From: CAZJHD01 sp964545855
GTDB lineage: Bacteria > Planctomycetota > UBA1135 > JACQFD01
DNA: 64,000 nt
Direction: 5' to 3'
Assembly: GCA_964545855.1 (NCBI GenBank)
Contig: CAZJHD010000006.1
Coordinates: forward strand, 62,001-126,000
Below, piece by piece: positions 45,062-54,515 of this stretch (position 1 is its first letter; each line of letters begins with the position of its first letter). The position numbers were made by a program, and so were the translations under genes. The notes below the pieces were generated by a model, which searched no databases, had not been told where the DNA came from, and saw only the letters and a program-made list of their open reading frames with translations.

Positions 45062-45138
45062 TCACGCCGGCGCTCCGCTCGCCTCGCTCCGCATTCCGCA
45101 GCACCGCCTCCTCGTCTCCCCTGCCCCATCCTCGTTCC

Positions 45139-45612
45139 GTGACCGAGTCGTTCGTCTCTCGCGCCCAGTACGACCAGATGATGTCCGATCTCCGCGAGAC
45201 GGAGGACAAGCTCGCGCGCGCTCGCGAGTCGATCGGCGAAGCCGCCGAGAAGGGCGATCTCTCGGAGAACTCGGAGTACGACGCGGCGCGCGAGGCCGAG
45301 CAGTTCTTCCTCGCGCGCGTCGTGCAGATCCGCGAACGCATCGCCGCCGTGCGCATCCTCGACCGGAAGATCGAATTCTCCGGAGAGGTCTCGATCGGTA
45401 CGCGCGTCGTGATCGTCGATCTCGGCTCCGGCGACGAGGAGACCTACCTGATCGTCGGGGCCGGCGACTTCGACTTCGCGAAGGGAGAGATTCCCTACAA
45501 CAGCCCCTTCGGCGACGGCCTCTGCGGGCATCGCGCCGGCGAGGAGGTGGTGATCACCGTGCCCGCCGGGAAGCTCCGCTACCGCATCGTTTCCGTCGAG
45601 GCGATCGACTGA
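45139..45612 (+). CDS. greA: Transcription elongation factor GreA
   Basis: From the GTG at 45139 the 157-residue protein matches GreA in length and order. The N-terminal coiled coil carries the acidic tip GDLSENSEYDAAREAEQ, whose Asp/Glu pair stimulates RNA cleavage in backtracked polymerase. The C-terminal half (IGTRVVIVDLGSGDEETYLI, NSPFGDGLCGHRAGEEV) is the FKBP-like domain that binds RNA polymerase. The GTG was chosen because it places VTESFVSRAQYDQM at the start, as in the family; no earlier codon is credible. Confidence 0.95.
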   Translation: MTESFVSRAQYDQMMSDLRETEDKLARARESIGEAAEKGDLSENSEYDAAREAEQFFLARVVQIRERIAAVRILDRKIEFSGEVSIGTRVVIVDLGSGDEETYLIVGAGDFDFAKGEIPYNSPFGDGLCGHRAGEEVVITVPAGKLRYRIVSVEAID

Positions 45613-45651
45613 GCGACGGGGGCGCGATGGGCCGAGCCGCGCTCGCGCACG

Positions 45652-47799
45652 TCAGCGGCCGCCGTCCCCCTTCGAGCCATCGGCCGAAGGATCCGCCTCT
45701 CCGAGGTCGACGAGGCCCGCCTCGGCGCAGGCACGCAGCCAGGCGAGGGTCTGCTCCGTGGAGAGCGTCCCGTAGTACCAGGGGCCGGCGCTCCGGACCT
45801 GGGCCGCCGCCACGTGGTGGAGCGTCGCGCCCGTGAGGCCGAGTCCGTGGCGTGCGTTCGCGTCCGCGAGACAGAGGATCTCGTGGGCCACGAGACCGTG
45901 GAGGCCGGCCGGCGCCTTCGCTTGCGGGCGCCGCGCCTGGTACTCCGCGATGGAGCCGACGAGACGCGGTCGCATCGCCGCGAGCGCTCGCTCCGACGCG
46001 TCGGGCGCGGCGGGCGCCACGTCGGCGACCACGCGCAGCATCGTCGAGACGCCCTGCTCGTGCGCGTCGAGCGTGGGAGCGATCCGCGCCGACGCCGTCG
46101 ACACCTCGGCGCCCGTCACCTGCAGGACCGATCGGAGCGCCCACCGTTCCCTGGCGACGGAGGCGGCCACGTGCGCGAGGGCGTCGCGGAGGGCGGCGGG
46201 CCGCTCGCTCGCGGGCGCCGTTCGGAGCGCCCGCGCCGCCACCTCCGTCTCCTCGCCGAGCCTGCGCGAGGCGTGGGAGCGGACGAGGGCGGCGAGCATC
46301 GGCTCGTCGTCGGGACCGAAGCGCGCCATCGCGTAGCCGATCGCCGCGACGGCGAGCGCGTTCCGCTGGAGCTGCGTCGGATCGAGGTTCCAGAGGTCGT
46401 CGTCGCTCGTGTGGATGTAGTCGTCGGGCCAGTTCGTGAACGTGATGCCGGGGACGCCGACGGGCGGCGCGACGAAGCACTGGTGGTCGGTGTTCGCGTG
46501 GTAGGGAACGAATCGCGCGGCGTAGCGATGGCGCGTCCCGAGCTTCGAGAGCACCGGGAACGGGAAGAACGAGACGCCGGCCTGCCGCCCCGCGAGCTGG
46601 GAGGTGTTCCCCTTCACGAGGAAGTCGACGACCTCCTCGGCCACGTCGTCCAGGAGGTGCGCCCGCGACCAGGGGAGCCGGGTCACGTTCTGCACGCGCA
46701 GGGTGTCGAGTCCCTGATTCGCGCCCACCATGTCCTGGTTGATGTTGCAGAGGAAGCGACCGGGGAGCGCCGGGTCGTCGGCGAAGCGCCGATCCTCCGA
46801 GCGAATCTCCGTGGTCCACCAGAACCGGAGCGACCGGCGCGGACGCGGCAGACGTCCTTCGGCGATCCCGCGCTGGAGCGCGCGCGCCACCTCGAGGGTG
46901 TTCGCGCAGCCCGACGCGTCGTCGTTCGCGCTGAAGCGCTCCTCCTGCAGGTGTCCCGTGAACACCACCTCCGGCAGCGACGGGTCGGTTCCGGGGATGA
47001 TCCCCTCCACGTCGACGAGCCATCCGGGAGCGATCTCGACGCGCACCGAGACCCGCACCCGCACCGTTCCGGCGGCGCAGCGCTTCGCGAGATCGACGCC
47101 CTGGCGGTGGGAGAGGACGAAGGCGAAGGTCGGCTTCTCCGCCGGGCCGCTCCGCTCCGGGAGCGCGGTCCAGCGCACTTGGTCCGGGTGGGCCCAGCCC
47201 GTCTCCGGATCGGGGCGGAGGACGAGCCCCAGGGCTCCGCGCGCGTCGACGGCGGCCTTCGCGACGGACGACGCGGATCCGAAGGCGAGTACGACGCGGC
47301 CGGCGACGTCCTTGCCGGCGTAGTCCTCGTCCTTCGTGCCGCTGCCGACGTCGACGATCTCCGCCGTCGCCTCCGCATCGCGGCTGCGGTCGGCGAGGGA
47401 GATCGCGACCGATCCGATGTCGCAGAGCCGCTCCTCCGCGGGCTCGACGATCCAGAGCTCGCCCTTCCTCGCGGTCCACTCCATGCCGTCGACGGGCGTC
47501 TTCCAGAGCCGGACTCCCTGCAGGCCGAGCTCGATCGCGCGCGCCTCCGTGTAGCGCGCCGCGTCCATGAGACCCTCGCTCGCGAAGGGCCGGTGCCAGT
47601 GCGTGTACCACCGCACGTGCTCGAAGGAGCGGTCGCCGGAGATCTCCCCGGCGAGGAAGTCCGACTCCGCCCGCGCGAGGAACGGGATCCGCCCGTCGGC
47701 CTCTTGCCCAGAGGATCGCGGCGCCACGCTCCCGAAGAGAGACGCCGCCAGGAGGAGGAACGCGGGCTGCTTGGTTCGAAGGGCGCGCACGATCGGCAT
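45652..47799 (-). CDS. Secreted M28-family peptidase with long C-terminal region
   Basis: From the ATG at 47799 (AGGAG upstream) the 715-residue product has a signal peptide, a PA-like domain near residues 130-240 (ATAEIVDVGSGTKDEDYAGK) and an M28 core: VVFTGHLQEERFSANDDASG supplies His and bridging Asp, WWTTEIRSEDRRF the Glu region, and PYHANTDHQCFVAP the late His. The usual WxxxEExGLxGS motif is absent at the Glu site and appears as TTEIRSED, so catalytic competence is uncertain. About 250 residues of helical sequence follow the core and are unassigned. The gene follows the M50 protease gene by 77 bases. Confidence 0.85.
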   Translation of the reverse strand: MPIVRALRTKQPAFLLLAASLFGSVAPRSSGQEADGRIPFLARAESDFLAGEISGDRSFEHVRWYTHWHRPFASEGLMDAARYTEARAIELGLQGVRLWKTPVDGMEWTARKGELWIVEPAEERLCDIGSVAISLADRSRDAEATAEIVDVGSGTKDEDYAGKDVAGRVVLAFGSASSVAKAAVDARGALGLVLRPDPETGWAHPDQVRWTALPERSGPAEKPTFAFVLSHRQGVDLAKRCAAGTVRVRVSVRVEIAPGWLVDVEGIIPGTDPSLPEVVFTGHLQEERFSANDDASGCANTLEVARALQRGIAEGRLPRPRRSLRFWWTTEIRSEDRRFADDPALPGRFLCNINQDMVGANQGLDTLRVQNVTRLPWSRAHLLDDVAEEVVDFLVKGNTSQLAGRQAGVSFFPFPVLSKLGTRHRYAARFVPYHANTDHQCFVAPPVGVPGITFTNWPDDYIHTSDDDLWNLDPTQLQRNALAVAAIGYAMARFGPDDEPMLAALVRSHASRRLGEETEVAARALRTAPASERPAALRDALAHVAASVARERWALRSVLQVTGAEVSTASARIAPTLDAHEQGVSTMLRVVADVAPAAPDASERALAAMRPRLVGSIAEYQARRPQAKAPAGLHGLVAHEILCLADANARHGLGLTGATLHHVAAAQVRSAGPWYYGTLSTEQTLAWLRACAEAGLVDLGEADPSADGSKGDGGR

Positions 47800-47876
47800 C
47801 GGAGGCTCCTGGGGGGCCGAGAGCCTAACCTCCGGTGGCAGCCATCCCCCGAGCCGCGCCGCGAAGGGGCTCGCGC

Positions 47877-48995
47877 CTACCGGGTCGCGAGCGCTTCGCG
47901 GACGAGGAGCGCCTTCTGGATCCCGTCGGCGCTGAGCAGCCCCACGAGCTTGTCCTCCTCCAGGACCGGGAGCGCGTGCTGCGGGAACCCCGACCACTGG
48001 TCGAACAGATCGGGGATCAGGTCGGTCGGGGAGAGGACGCGGAGCCCCCGCCGCGCCGCGTCGATCACGCGAGCCTCGCGGCCGCGCTGCGTGAGCTCCC
48101 GGAGGAGGTCGACCTTCGTGAGCATGCCGAGGTAGCGGCCGTCGTCGCCGACCACGGGGAAATCCTGCTGCGCCGTCGAGAGCAGGATCGACGCCGCGTG
48201 CTCCAGCGACTCGAAGGTGGGCAGCGTGAAGAAGCGCGTCGTCATGGCGGCCTTCACGGGGAGCCCGTCGAGGAGCGAGCGCGTGATGGTCATGGCCGAC
48301 TCCTGCCGCCCGCTCAGGAAGACGAACAGCCCCACCACCACCAGCATCGGCTGGCTGCGCAGGAAGCCGACGATCGCGAAGAGGAGCGCGAGCCCGATCC
48401 CGACGCGGGCCGCGAAACGCGTCGCGCGCTGGAGACCGACGAACCAAGTGAAGAGCGCGCGCAGCACGCGCCCGCCGTCCATGGGGAACCCCGGGAGCAG
48501 ATTGAAGGCCCCGAGGAACAGGTTCACCGCGAAGAGCATCTCGGGGAGGGAGCGCCGCGCGCCGGCGTCCGTCACGACGGGGTGCACGTTCAGCAAGGCG
48601 AGGACGTCCTCCGCCACGATCTCGAGCGACCGGACCACGCCGACGACGACCGCCAGCGCCAGGGCCAGCGCGAAGTTCACGGCCGGCCCCGCGAGCGCGA
48701 TCCAGAGCTCGGCCGCAGGATCCTTCGGCTGACGCTCGAGACGCGCCACGCCGCCGATCGGCAAGAGCGTGATGTCCTTCGTTCCGAGCCCGAAGCCCCG
48801 CGCGGTGAAGGCGTGTCCGAGCTCGTGGAGCAAGACGCAGCCCAGCACGGCGAAGAGCACGCCGACGTAGAAGAGGACGTCGGCCGTCGGGTCGAGGAGC
48901 CCGAGCGCGAGGACCGCGCCCAGGAACAGCCCGAAGGTCACGTGGACGTGCACCGCGATCCCCGCGATGCGCGCGATGCGCCAGGACCACTTCAC
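47877..48995 (-). CDS. Site-2-protease-family intramembrane metalloprotease with CBS domains
   Basis: The 372-residue protein is an M50B-type protease: HELGH at residues 57-61 in helix two, and the third-ligand motif NLLPGFPMDGGRVLRA near residue 170. About six hydrophobic helices make up the first 230 residues. Two CBS motifs follow (residues about 245-300 and 310-370: HAASILLSTAQQDFPVVGDD and DQWSGFPQHALPVLEED), which usually sense adenosine nucleotides and suggest energy control of cleavage. The substrate is unknown; in relatives it is an anti-sigma factor or pro-sigma factor. It is divergent from the methyltransferase at 49157. Confidence 0.92.
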   Translation of the reverse strand: MKWSWRIARIAGIAVHVHVTFGLFLGAVLALGLLDPTADVLFYVGVLFAVLGCVLLHELGHAFTARGFGLGTKDITLLPIGGVARLERQPKDPAAELWIALAGPAVNFALALALAVVVGVVRSLEIVAEDVLALLNVHPVVTDAGARRSLPEMLFAVNLFLGAFNLLPGFPMDGGRVLRALFTWFVGLQRATRFAARVGIGLALLFAIVGFLRSQPMLVVVGLFVFLSGRQESAMTITRSLLDGLPVKAAMTTRFFTLPTFESLEHAASILLSTAQQDFPVVGDDGRYLGMLTKVDLLRELTQRGREARVIDAARRGLRVLSPTDLIPDLFDQWSGFPQHALPVLEEDKLVGLLSADGIQKALLVREALATR

Positions 48996-49156
48996 GGCCT
49001 GGAAGACCTACGCAGAGGGGCTCCCCGGAGCGAGCGCGGCATTCGAGAGCTTCGGCATGGGCGGCGGGCAGGATACGCGGGGGCGATCGACGGCCGATCC
49101 GAATCGCCTTTTGTGCACCTGCCGCGGGGGCTCCGGCGGAGAATCGCGGCCCATCG

Positions 49157-50779
49157 ATGACCGGCTACGACGAGGTCCCCTACCCGGCGCTCGCCTTCGC
49201 GCCGACGCATCCGCGGCGCCTCCGGACGATGGCGTGGCTCTTCGGGCTGGAGGCGCCGGATCCCGCGCGGTGCAGCGTCCTCGAGCTCGGCTGCGCCGAC
49301 GGCGGCAATCTCCTGCCCATGGCGTCGTCGGACCGGGAGAGCCGCTTCCTCGGGATCGACCTCGACGACGGCGCGATCGCGCGCGCGCGCGCCGACGCGC
49401 AGGAGCTCGGGCTCGCGAACGTCGAGTTCCGCGTCCACGACCTCCGCACGCCGAGCGCCGGCCTGGGCCGCTTCGACTACGTGATCGCCCACGGCGTCTA
49501 CTCCTGGGTCCCGGAGCCGGTCCGCGACCGCCTCCTCGCGCTCTGCGCCGAGTGTCTCGCGCCGCAGGGCGTCGCCTACGTGAGCTACAACGCGTGGCCC
49601 GGATGGCACGAGCGCGCGGCGACGCGCGAGCTGCTGCTCCACCACGCGCGCGGAGTCGCCGATCCGTGGGAGCAGGCCGCCCGCGCGCGCTCCCTCGCGA
49701 AGGAGATCCTCGACGCGCGGTCGACGCGCCACTCGGAGCGGGTCCGCTCCGAGCTCGAGCGCATCGTGAAGCGCCCCGACGCCGTGCTGCTGCATGACGA
49801 GCTGGGAGAGGTGAACGCGCCGATCTCCGTCCACCGCTTCGCCGTCCACGCGGCGCGACATGGCCTGCAGTTCCTCGCCGAGGCGGAGCTGCAGGACATG
49901 GACCTCATGGATCCGGTCGTCGTGCGCGCGGCCGCCTCCTGGCAGGGAGATCCGGCGTCCTCGCCTCCGGCGGGCGGCTTCGACGGCGTCTTCCCGGAGG
50001 AACTGCTCCCGGATCCGGCGAGGCGGATCGTCGAGCGGTCGGCGGCCATCCTGGCGCACCAGCAGTACGCCGACTTCCTGACGCACCGCTCCTTCCGGCG
50101 GACCCTTCTCTGCCGCGCGGAGATCGCCCTCGACCACGCGCCCCAGGGTGCGCGGCTGGCGCCCCTCCACGTCACGGGGAGCCTCCGTCCGATCCCCAAG
50201 GGGGATCGGGCCGCGCCGGGCTTCCGGTCTTCCCAGGGCGCCACGCTGCGCACCGACCACGCGCCGACGCGCGCCGCCCTCGAGGAGCTCGTGCGACGCG
50301 CGCCGGCCTCCGCCTCCTTCGAGGAGCTCGCGACTCTCGCCATTCGCGCCGATGGCGGCGCCACGCCGCCCGACCGCGTTCGCACCGATCTCGGCGGCAC
50401 GCTCCTGCATTGCTGGGACGGTCGCTTCGTCGATCTGCACCGCGATCCGCCCCGGGAGTCGCCGGCGCCGGGCGTGCGGCCCCGGGCCGTCGGTCTCGCA
50501 CGCCTGCAGGCCGGCCGCGGGCCCGGCGTCACGAACCTGCGCCACGAGTCGATCGCGCTGGAGGACGCCTTCGCCCACGCGCTCCTTCTGAGGCTCGACG
50601 GCACGCGCGACCGCGGCGCGCTGCGGCGGGAGATGGAACGCCTCGTCGGATCCGGCGACGTCGTCCTGGGAGGAGCCGACGGGAAGCCGCTCGGCGCCCG
50701 CGAGGCATTGCGGCGCGTCCCGAATCTCCTGGAGGCGCACCTCGCGAGCTTCGAGCGCTACGCCCTCCTCGAAGGGTAG
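49157..50779 (+). CDS. SAM methyltransferase with methyltransferase-regulatory domain
   Basis: The 540-residue product has a class I methyltransferase in residues about 20-180: VLELGCADGGNLLPMA (motif I), FLGIDLDDGAIARAR, and YVIAHGVYSWVPEPVRD. The region from about 220 to 330 (AAARHGLQFLAEAELQDM, DFLTHRSFRRTLLC) fits the methyltransferase regulatory domain (PF10119) found C-terminal to such enzymes. The last 130 residues form a helical segment. The target is unknown. Its 3' end overlaps the converging E1 dehydrogenase gene by 22 bases. Confidence 0.88.
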   Translation: MTGYDEVPYPALAFAPTHPRRLRTMAWLFGLEAPDPARCSVLELGCADGGNLLPMASSDRESRFLGIDLDDGAIARARADAQELGLANVEFRVHDLRTPSAGLGRFDYVIAHGVYSWVPEPVRDRLLALCAECLAPQGVAYVSYNAWPGWHERAATRELLLHHARGVADPWEQAARARSLAKEILDARSTRHSERVRSELERIVKRPDAVLLHDELGEVNAPISVHRFAVHAARHGLQFLAEAELQDMDLMDPVVVRAAASWQGDPASSPPAGGFDGVFPEELLPDPARRIVERSAAILAHQQYADFLTHRSFRRTLLCRAEIALDHAPQGARLAPLHVTGSLRPIPKGDRAAPGFRSSQGATLRTDHAPTRAALEELVRRAPASASFEELATLAIRADGGATPPDRVRTDLGGTLLHCWDGRFVDLHRDPPRESPAPGVRPRAVGLARLQAGRGPGVTNLRHESIALEDAFAHALLLRLDGTRDRGALRREMERLVGSGDVVLGGADGKPLGAREALRRVPNLLEAHLASFERYALLEG

Positions 50780-53079
50780 GTCTCGGCGCCTTCCGGCCGC
50801 AGCGGCTCGGGGGCCGGCTCGGAGCGCGACAGGAGCGCGATCGCCGCCGACTCGATCGACTCGGCCGACGGCAGGCAGAGCTGCGCCGCCGGACCGAGCG
50901 GGATGTACGTGTCGGCGGCCGTGTGCCGCGCCGTGCGCAGGGCGCGCGTCTCGTCGTTCTCCGCGAGCGCCGCGAGGATCGCCTCCGCCACGCCGCCCCC
51001 CGTGCGCCTGCACTCGTCGACCACCAGGACCGCGCCGCAGAGCCTCGCCTGCTCGGCGATCTCCCGGTGCGGCAGCGGCGCGAGCCAGCGGAGATCGAGG
51101 ACGCGAGCCCGGATCCCCCGGTCGCGCAGGCGGCGCGCGGCCACGAGGGAGAGGCGCAGCCCGTTCGCGTAGGAGACGATCAGCAGGTCTCGGTCGTCGG
51201 ATCCGTCGCCGTCGATCCAGAGCCGCGGCTCCCCGAGCCGCGCGACTTCGCCGGCCGGCGGGTAACGGCAGAGCCATCCTCCGTCGCCGGGGGCGTGGAG
51301 ATCCTTCTCGTGGTAGAGGGCGATCGGCTCCAGGAACGCCACCACGCGGCCGTCCACCTTCGCGAGGGCGAGGCACGTCCGGAGCATCGAGACCGCGTCG
51401 TCGCCCCGCGAGGGCGCGGCGATCACGAGGCCCGGGATGTCGCGGAGAGCACCGATCGCGTTGTCGTTGTGGAAGTGGCCGCCGAAGCCCCGCTGGTAGG
51501 CGAAGCTCGCGATCCGGACGACCATCGGGTTCGAGAACTGCCCGTTCGAGAACCACTGCAGGGAGCAGGCCTCGCCGCGGAGCTGGTCCTCGGCGTTGTG
51601 CACGTAGGCCAGGTACTGGATCTCCGGCACGGGGAGGAGACCGAGGTGGCCGGCTCCGATCGCGAGCCCGAGGATCGACGTCTCGTCGAGCAGCGTGTTG
51701 AAGACGCGCGCGGCTCCGAAGCGCTCCCAGAGCTGCGCCGTCACGTGGTAGACGCCTCCCTTCTTCGCGACGTCCTCGCCGAAGAGGAAGAGGTCGGGAT
51801 ACCGAGCGAGCGCGTCGGCGAGACCCCAGTTGAGGAGCGTCGCGAGCGGCCGCGGCTTCGATTGGCGCTCGGGGAGCCGCTCGGGCCCTCCGAAGGCCGC
51901 TTCGCGGGCCTCGATGCCGGCGACGCTCGACGCCTCCGCCTCGACGAGATTCGGCCGGTAGGGCGCGAGGGGCGCCACCACCTGCGCGAGGGTCTCGAGC
52001 CGCGGGCTCCCGCGCAGCGCCTCCGCCTCCCGGCGGACCGTCTCGCGCGTCTCGCGCACGATGCGCAGCGCCTCGCCGGCGGGCAGCGCGCCCGACCCGA
52101 CGAGGAGGTCGATCGCCGCGAGGAGCGGATCCTGCCGCTCGACGGCTTCGATGTCCGGCACCGATCGGTACTCCGTCTCGACGTCGCTCCCGGCGTGTCC
52201 GAGCAGCCGCACCGTGCGGAGGTGGAGCACGGCCGGCGCGCGCACGACGCGGACGAACTCCGCCGCCTCGCGGGCGGCGCGGTACGCGTCGGCGAGGTCG
52301 AGACCGTCGGCGCCGAAGTACCGCAGGCCCGGCTTCGCGCGGAGCGACGTCGCGACCCAGCCCTGCGGCGTGCGCACCGAAATGCCGATCCCGTTGTCCT
52401 CGCACACGAAGAGGATCGGCACGGGCAGCCGCTGGAAGGAGGCCCAGCCGACGGTATTGAACCCGGAGAGAGCGACGTTGTGATTGATCGACGCGTCGCC
52501 GAAGGTCGCGACGACAATCGAGTCCTCGGGGATCGGCAGCGAGAACTCGAGGTGCCGCGCGCGCTCGAGCGCGAAGGCGACGCCGACGGCCTTCGGCAGA
52601 TGGGACGCGATCGTGCTCGTCTGGGGAGGGACCCAGAGGCCCTTCGAGGCCCAGACCTTGTGGCGGCCGCCGGCGGCGGGATCGTCGGAGGAGGCGAGCA
52701 GGCCCTGGATCGTCTCGCGGATCGGCATCGCTCCCGATGCCTTCCGCGCGCGCGCCATCATCAGGGCGCCGCTGCGGTAGTGGAGGAAGCAGGGGTCGGT
52801 CGCGCGCAGGACCTCGCCGAGGACCGCGTTCCCCTCGTGGCCGCAGCTCGCGATCGTGTAGTAGCCGATGTCGCGTTGCTTCAGCGCGCGGGCCTCGAGG
52901 TCGAGCGCGCGGCTCGTGACCATGGCCTCGAAGAGGACGACGGCCGTGCGGACGTCGAGCGGGTTCCCCGGCGCGATCGGCGCTTCCGGCTCCAAGGGCT
53001 CCGCCGCGGGCCGCTCGAGCCATTGCTCGAGGCGGTCCAGCACGTTCTTCTCGACGATCTCGGCGCGGGAGACGCCCAT
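50758..53079 (-). CDS. Fused alpha/beta E1 component of a 2-oxoacid dehydrogenase
   Basis: The 773-residue protein joins both E1 subunits. Residues about 55-370 are the alpha half: GYYTIASCGHEGNAVLG, the TPP-binding FGDASINHNVALSG (GDxx...N pattern) and EDNGIGISVRTPQG. From about residue 430 comes the beta half: DLFLFGEDVAKKGGVYHVT, NTLLDETSILGLAIGA, and LVVDECRRTGGGVAEAI. Fused E1 proteins of this size are known for branched-chain or broad 2-oxoacid dehydrogenases. No E2 or E3 gene is present, so substrate and complex are unproved. ATG 53079 was preferred over TTG 53088. The region upstream is divergent to an SDR gene. Confidence 0.92.
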   Translation of the reverse strand: MGVSRAEIVEKNVLDRLEQWLERPAAEPLEPEAPIAPGNPLDVRTAVVLFEAMVTSRALDLEARALKQRDIGYYTIASCGHEGNAVLGEVLRATDPCFLHYRSGALMMARARKASGAMPIRETIQGLLASSDDPAAGGRHKVWASKGLWVPPQTSTIASHLPKAVGVAFALERARHLEFSLPIPEDSIVVATFGDASINHNVALSGFNTVGWASFQRLPVPILFVCEDNGIGISVRTPQGWVATSLRAKPGLRYFGADGLDLADAYRAAREAAEFVRVVRAPAVLHLRTVRLLGHAGSDVETEYRSVPDIEAVERQDPLLAAIDLLVGSGALPAGEALRIVRETRETVRREAEALRGSPRLETLAQVVAPLAPYRPNLVEAEASSVAGIEAREAAFGGPERLPERQSKPRPLATLLNWGLADALARYPDLFLFGEDVAKKGGVYHVTAQLWERFGAARVFNTLLDETSILGLAIGAGHLGLLPVPEIQYLAYVHNAEDQLRGEACSLQWFSNGQFSNPMVVRIASFAYQRGFGGHFHNDNAIGALRDIPGLVIAAPSRGDDAVSMLRTCLALAKVDGRVVAFLEPIALYHEKDLHAPGDGGWLCRYPPAGEVARLGEPRLWIDGDGSDDRDLLIVSYANGLRLSLVAARRLRDRGIRARVLDLRWLAPLPHREIAEQARLCGAVLVVDECRRTGGGVAEAILAALAENDETRALRTARHTAADTYIPLGPAAQLCLPSAESIESAAIALLSRSEPAPEPLRPEGAETYPSRRA

Positions 53080-53189
53080 GCTCCGCAATCTACCGCGCCA
53101 CCTCGTCGGGACGAGGGACGACGGAGAGCCCGCCGCGCCGCCGAACCCGCCTCCGAGGAGAATGCGTTCCGCTTGTTACCCTTGGGTCC

Positions 53190-53960
53190 ATGGCATCGAA
53201 CGAATCGCGCGCGGTCCTCGTGACGGGAGCGTCGAGCGGCATCGGCCGAGCCACGGCGCTCCTCCTCGCGGGACGAGGAGACCGGATCGCGGCGGTCGCG
53301 CGCGACGGGGCCCGCCTGGAAGCGCTCGCGCGGGAGATCCGGTCGAAGGGCGGCATCGCCGAGGCGATCCCCTGCGACGTGACGAGGGAGGAGCAGGTCG
53401 AGTCCGCGGTGACGCGCTGCGTCGAGAAGCTCGGCGGGCTGGACGTCCTCGTGCCGGCGGCGGGGATCATCGCGTCCGGAACCCTCGAGTCGACCTCCCT
53501 GGCGGACTTCGACCACATGATGGCAGTGAACGTCCGGTCCGTCGTCCACACGATCCGCTGCGCGATCCCCCACCTGGCGCGCCGTCCGGGGTGCATCGTC
53601 ACGATCTCGTCGACGACGGGGTTCCGTGCCTTCCCCAACGTGTTCTCCTACTGCGTCAGCAAGGCCGCCGTCGAGCAGGCGACCCGCTGCCTCGCCCTCG
53701 ATCTCGCGCCCCGCGCCATCCGCGTGAACGGCATCTGCCCGGGCGTGATCGTGAGCGAGCTCCACCGGCGTGGAGGCATGGACGAGGACGCCTACCGGGC
53801 CTTCCTCGAGCGCGCGAAGTCCTCGCATCCCCTCGGCCACGCCGGCGAAGTCGCCGACGCCGCCGAGGCGATCGCCTGGCTCGCGAGTGACGCCGCGAAG
53901 TGGATCACCGGAGCTCTCCTACCCGTCGACGGCGGGCGCGGCGTCACCTGCCTGCGCTGA
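53190..53960 (+). CDS. SDR-family oxidoreductase
   Basis: The 256-residue classical SDR has VLVTGASSGIGRATALL (cofactor loop), the ARDGARLEAL segment suggesting NADP use, VLVPAAGIIAS in place of NNAG, the catalytic Ser in TISSTTGFRAF and YCVSKAAVEQ (Tyr-x-x-x-Lys). PGVIVSELHRR and ALLPVDGGRG complete the fold. VPAAG is a variant of the usual NNAG. The substrate is unknown. The next gene starts 5 bases after this stop, so they are probably co-transcribed. Confidence 0.9.
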   Translation: MASNESRAVLVTGASSGIGRATALLLAGRGDRIAAVARDGARLEALAREIRSKGGIAEAIPCDVTREEQVESAVTRCVEKLGGLDVLVPAAGIIASGTLESTSLADFDHMMAVNVRSVVHTIRCAIPHLARRPGCIVTISSTTGFRAFPNVFSYCVSKAAVEQATRCLALDLAPRAIRVNGICPGVIVSELHRRGGMDEDAYRAFLERAKSSHPLGHAGEVADAAEAIAWLASDAAKWITGALLPVDGGRGVTCLR

Positions 53961-53965
53961 GACCC

Positions 53966-54385
53966 ATGGCCCGATACCTGCTGAAGACCGAGCCGGACAG
54001 TTACTCCTTCGACGACCTCGAGCGCGAGCGTCACACGGCCTGGGGCGGCGTCACGAACCCCCTTGCGCAGAAACATCTCCGGGGGATCCACGAGGGCGAC
54101 GAGGTGGTGATCTACCACACCGGGGACGAGCGGCAGGCCGTCGGACTCGGCCGCATCATGCGAGGCGCCTACCCCGATCCGTCCGATCCGAAGAAGCGCC
54201 GCGTCGTCGTCGACGTCCTGGTGGGCCGCCGATTCCTGAAGCCAGTCACGCTCGACGAGATGAAGGAGAATCCCGCCTTCGAAGGCCTCGAGATCCTGCG
54301 TCTCCCGCGGCTCTCCGTCGTGCCCATGGACGACGCCCAGTGGAACGAGATCCTCCGCCTGTCGGGACTCGTCGCTCGCCGCTGA
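53966..54385 (+). CDS. EVE-domain protein
   Basis: The 139-residue protein matches the EVE fold, a PUA-like domain that in known cases binds modified nucleic acid bases: YLLKTEPDSYSFDDLERE, WGGVTNPLAQKHLR, EGDEVVIYHTGDERQAVGLG and the closing LSVVPMDDAQWNEIL. Length is typical for a stand-alone EVE protein. Some EVE proteins lie beside defence or RNA-modification genes, but here the partner is an SDR and no defence genes are evident. It starts 5 bases after the SDR stop. Confidence 0.94.
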   Translation: MARYLLKTEPDSYSFDDLERERHTAWGGVTNPLAQKHLRGIHEGDEVVIYHTGDERQAVGLGRIMRGAYPDPSDPKKRRVVVDVLVGRRFLKPVTLDEMKENPAFEGLEILRLPRLSVVPMDDAQWNEILRLSGLVARR

Positions 54386-54427
54386 AGGCGGCGCTGCGCT
54401 CGACCTGACGGCGGAGCGGGCCCCGGT

Positions 54428-54492
54428 TCCCCGGAGACTCGATATCCCCGGAGACTCGGTTCCCCGGAGACTCGATTCCCCGGAGACTCAGC
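54428..54492. repeat. Short tandem repeat, four units of about 16 bases
   Basis: Four copies of a unit based on TCCCCGGAGACTCGAT run head to tail (one copy is 17 bases, the last is partial and diverged). The array sits between the EVE gene and the converging gene at 54516, in a 130-base gap. A similar spaced pair of CCCGGGAGGC occurs at 44441-44466. It may be neutral slippage or a binding array. Confidence 0.8.
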
Positions 54493-54515
54493 GCCTCCGA
54501 GCCACTCGCGTCGCG

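Noticed and set aside
53966..54385. A defence island around the EVE-domain gene.
   Set aside because: Neighbours are an SDR and an unassigned exported protein; no restriction, toxin or effector genes are nearby.
54428..54492. A CRISPR array.
   Set aside because: The units are contiguous with no unique spacers, are only 16 bases, and no cas genes are present.
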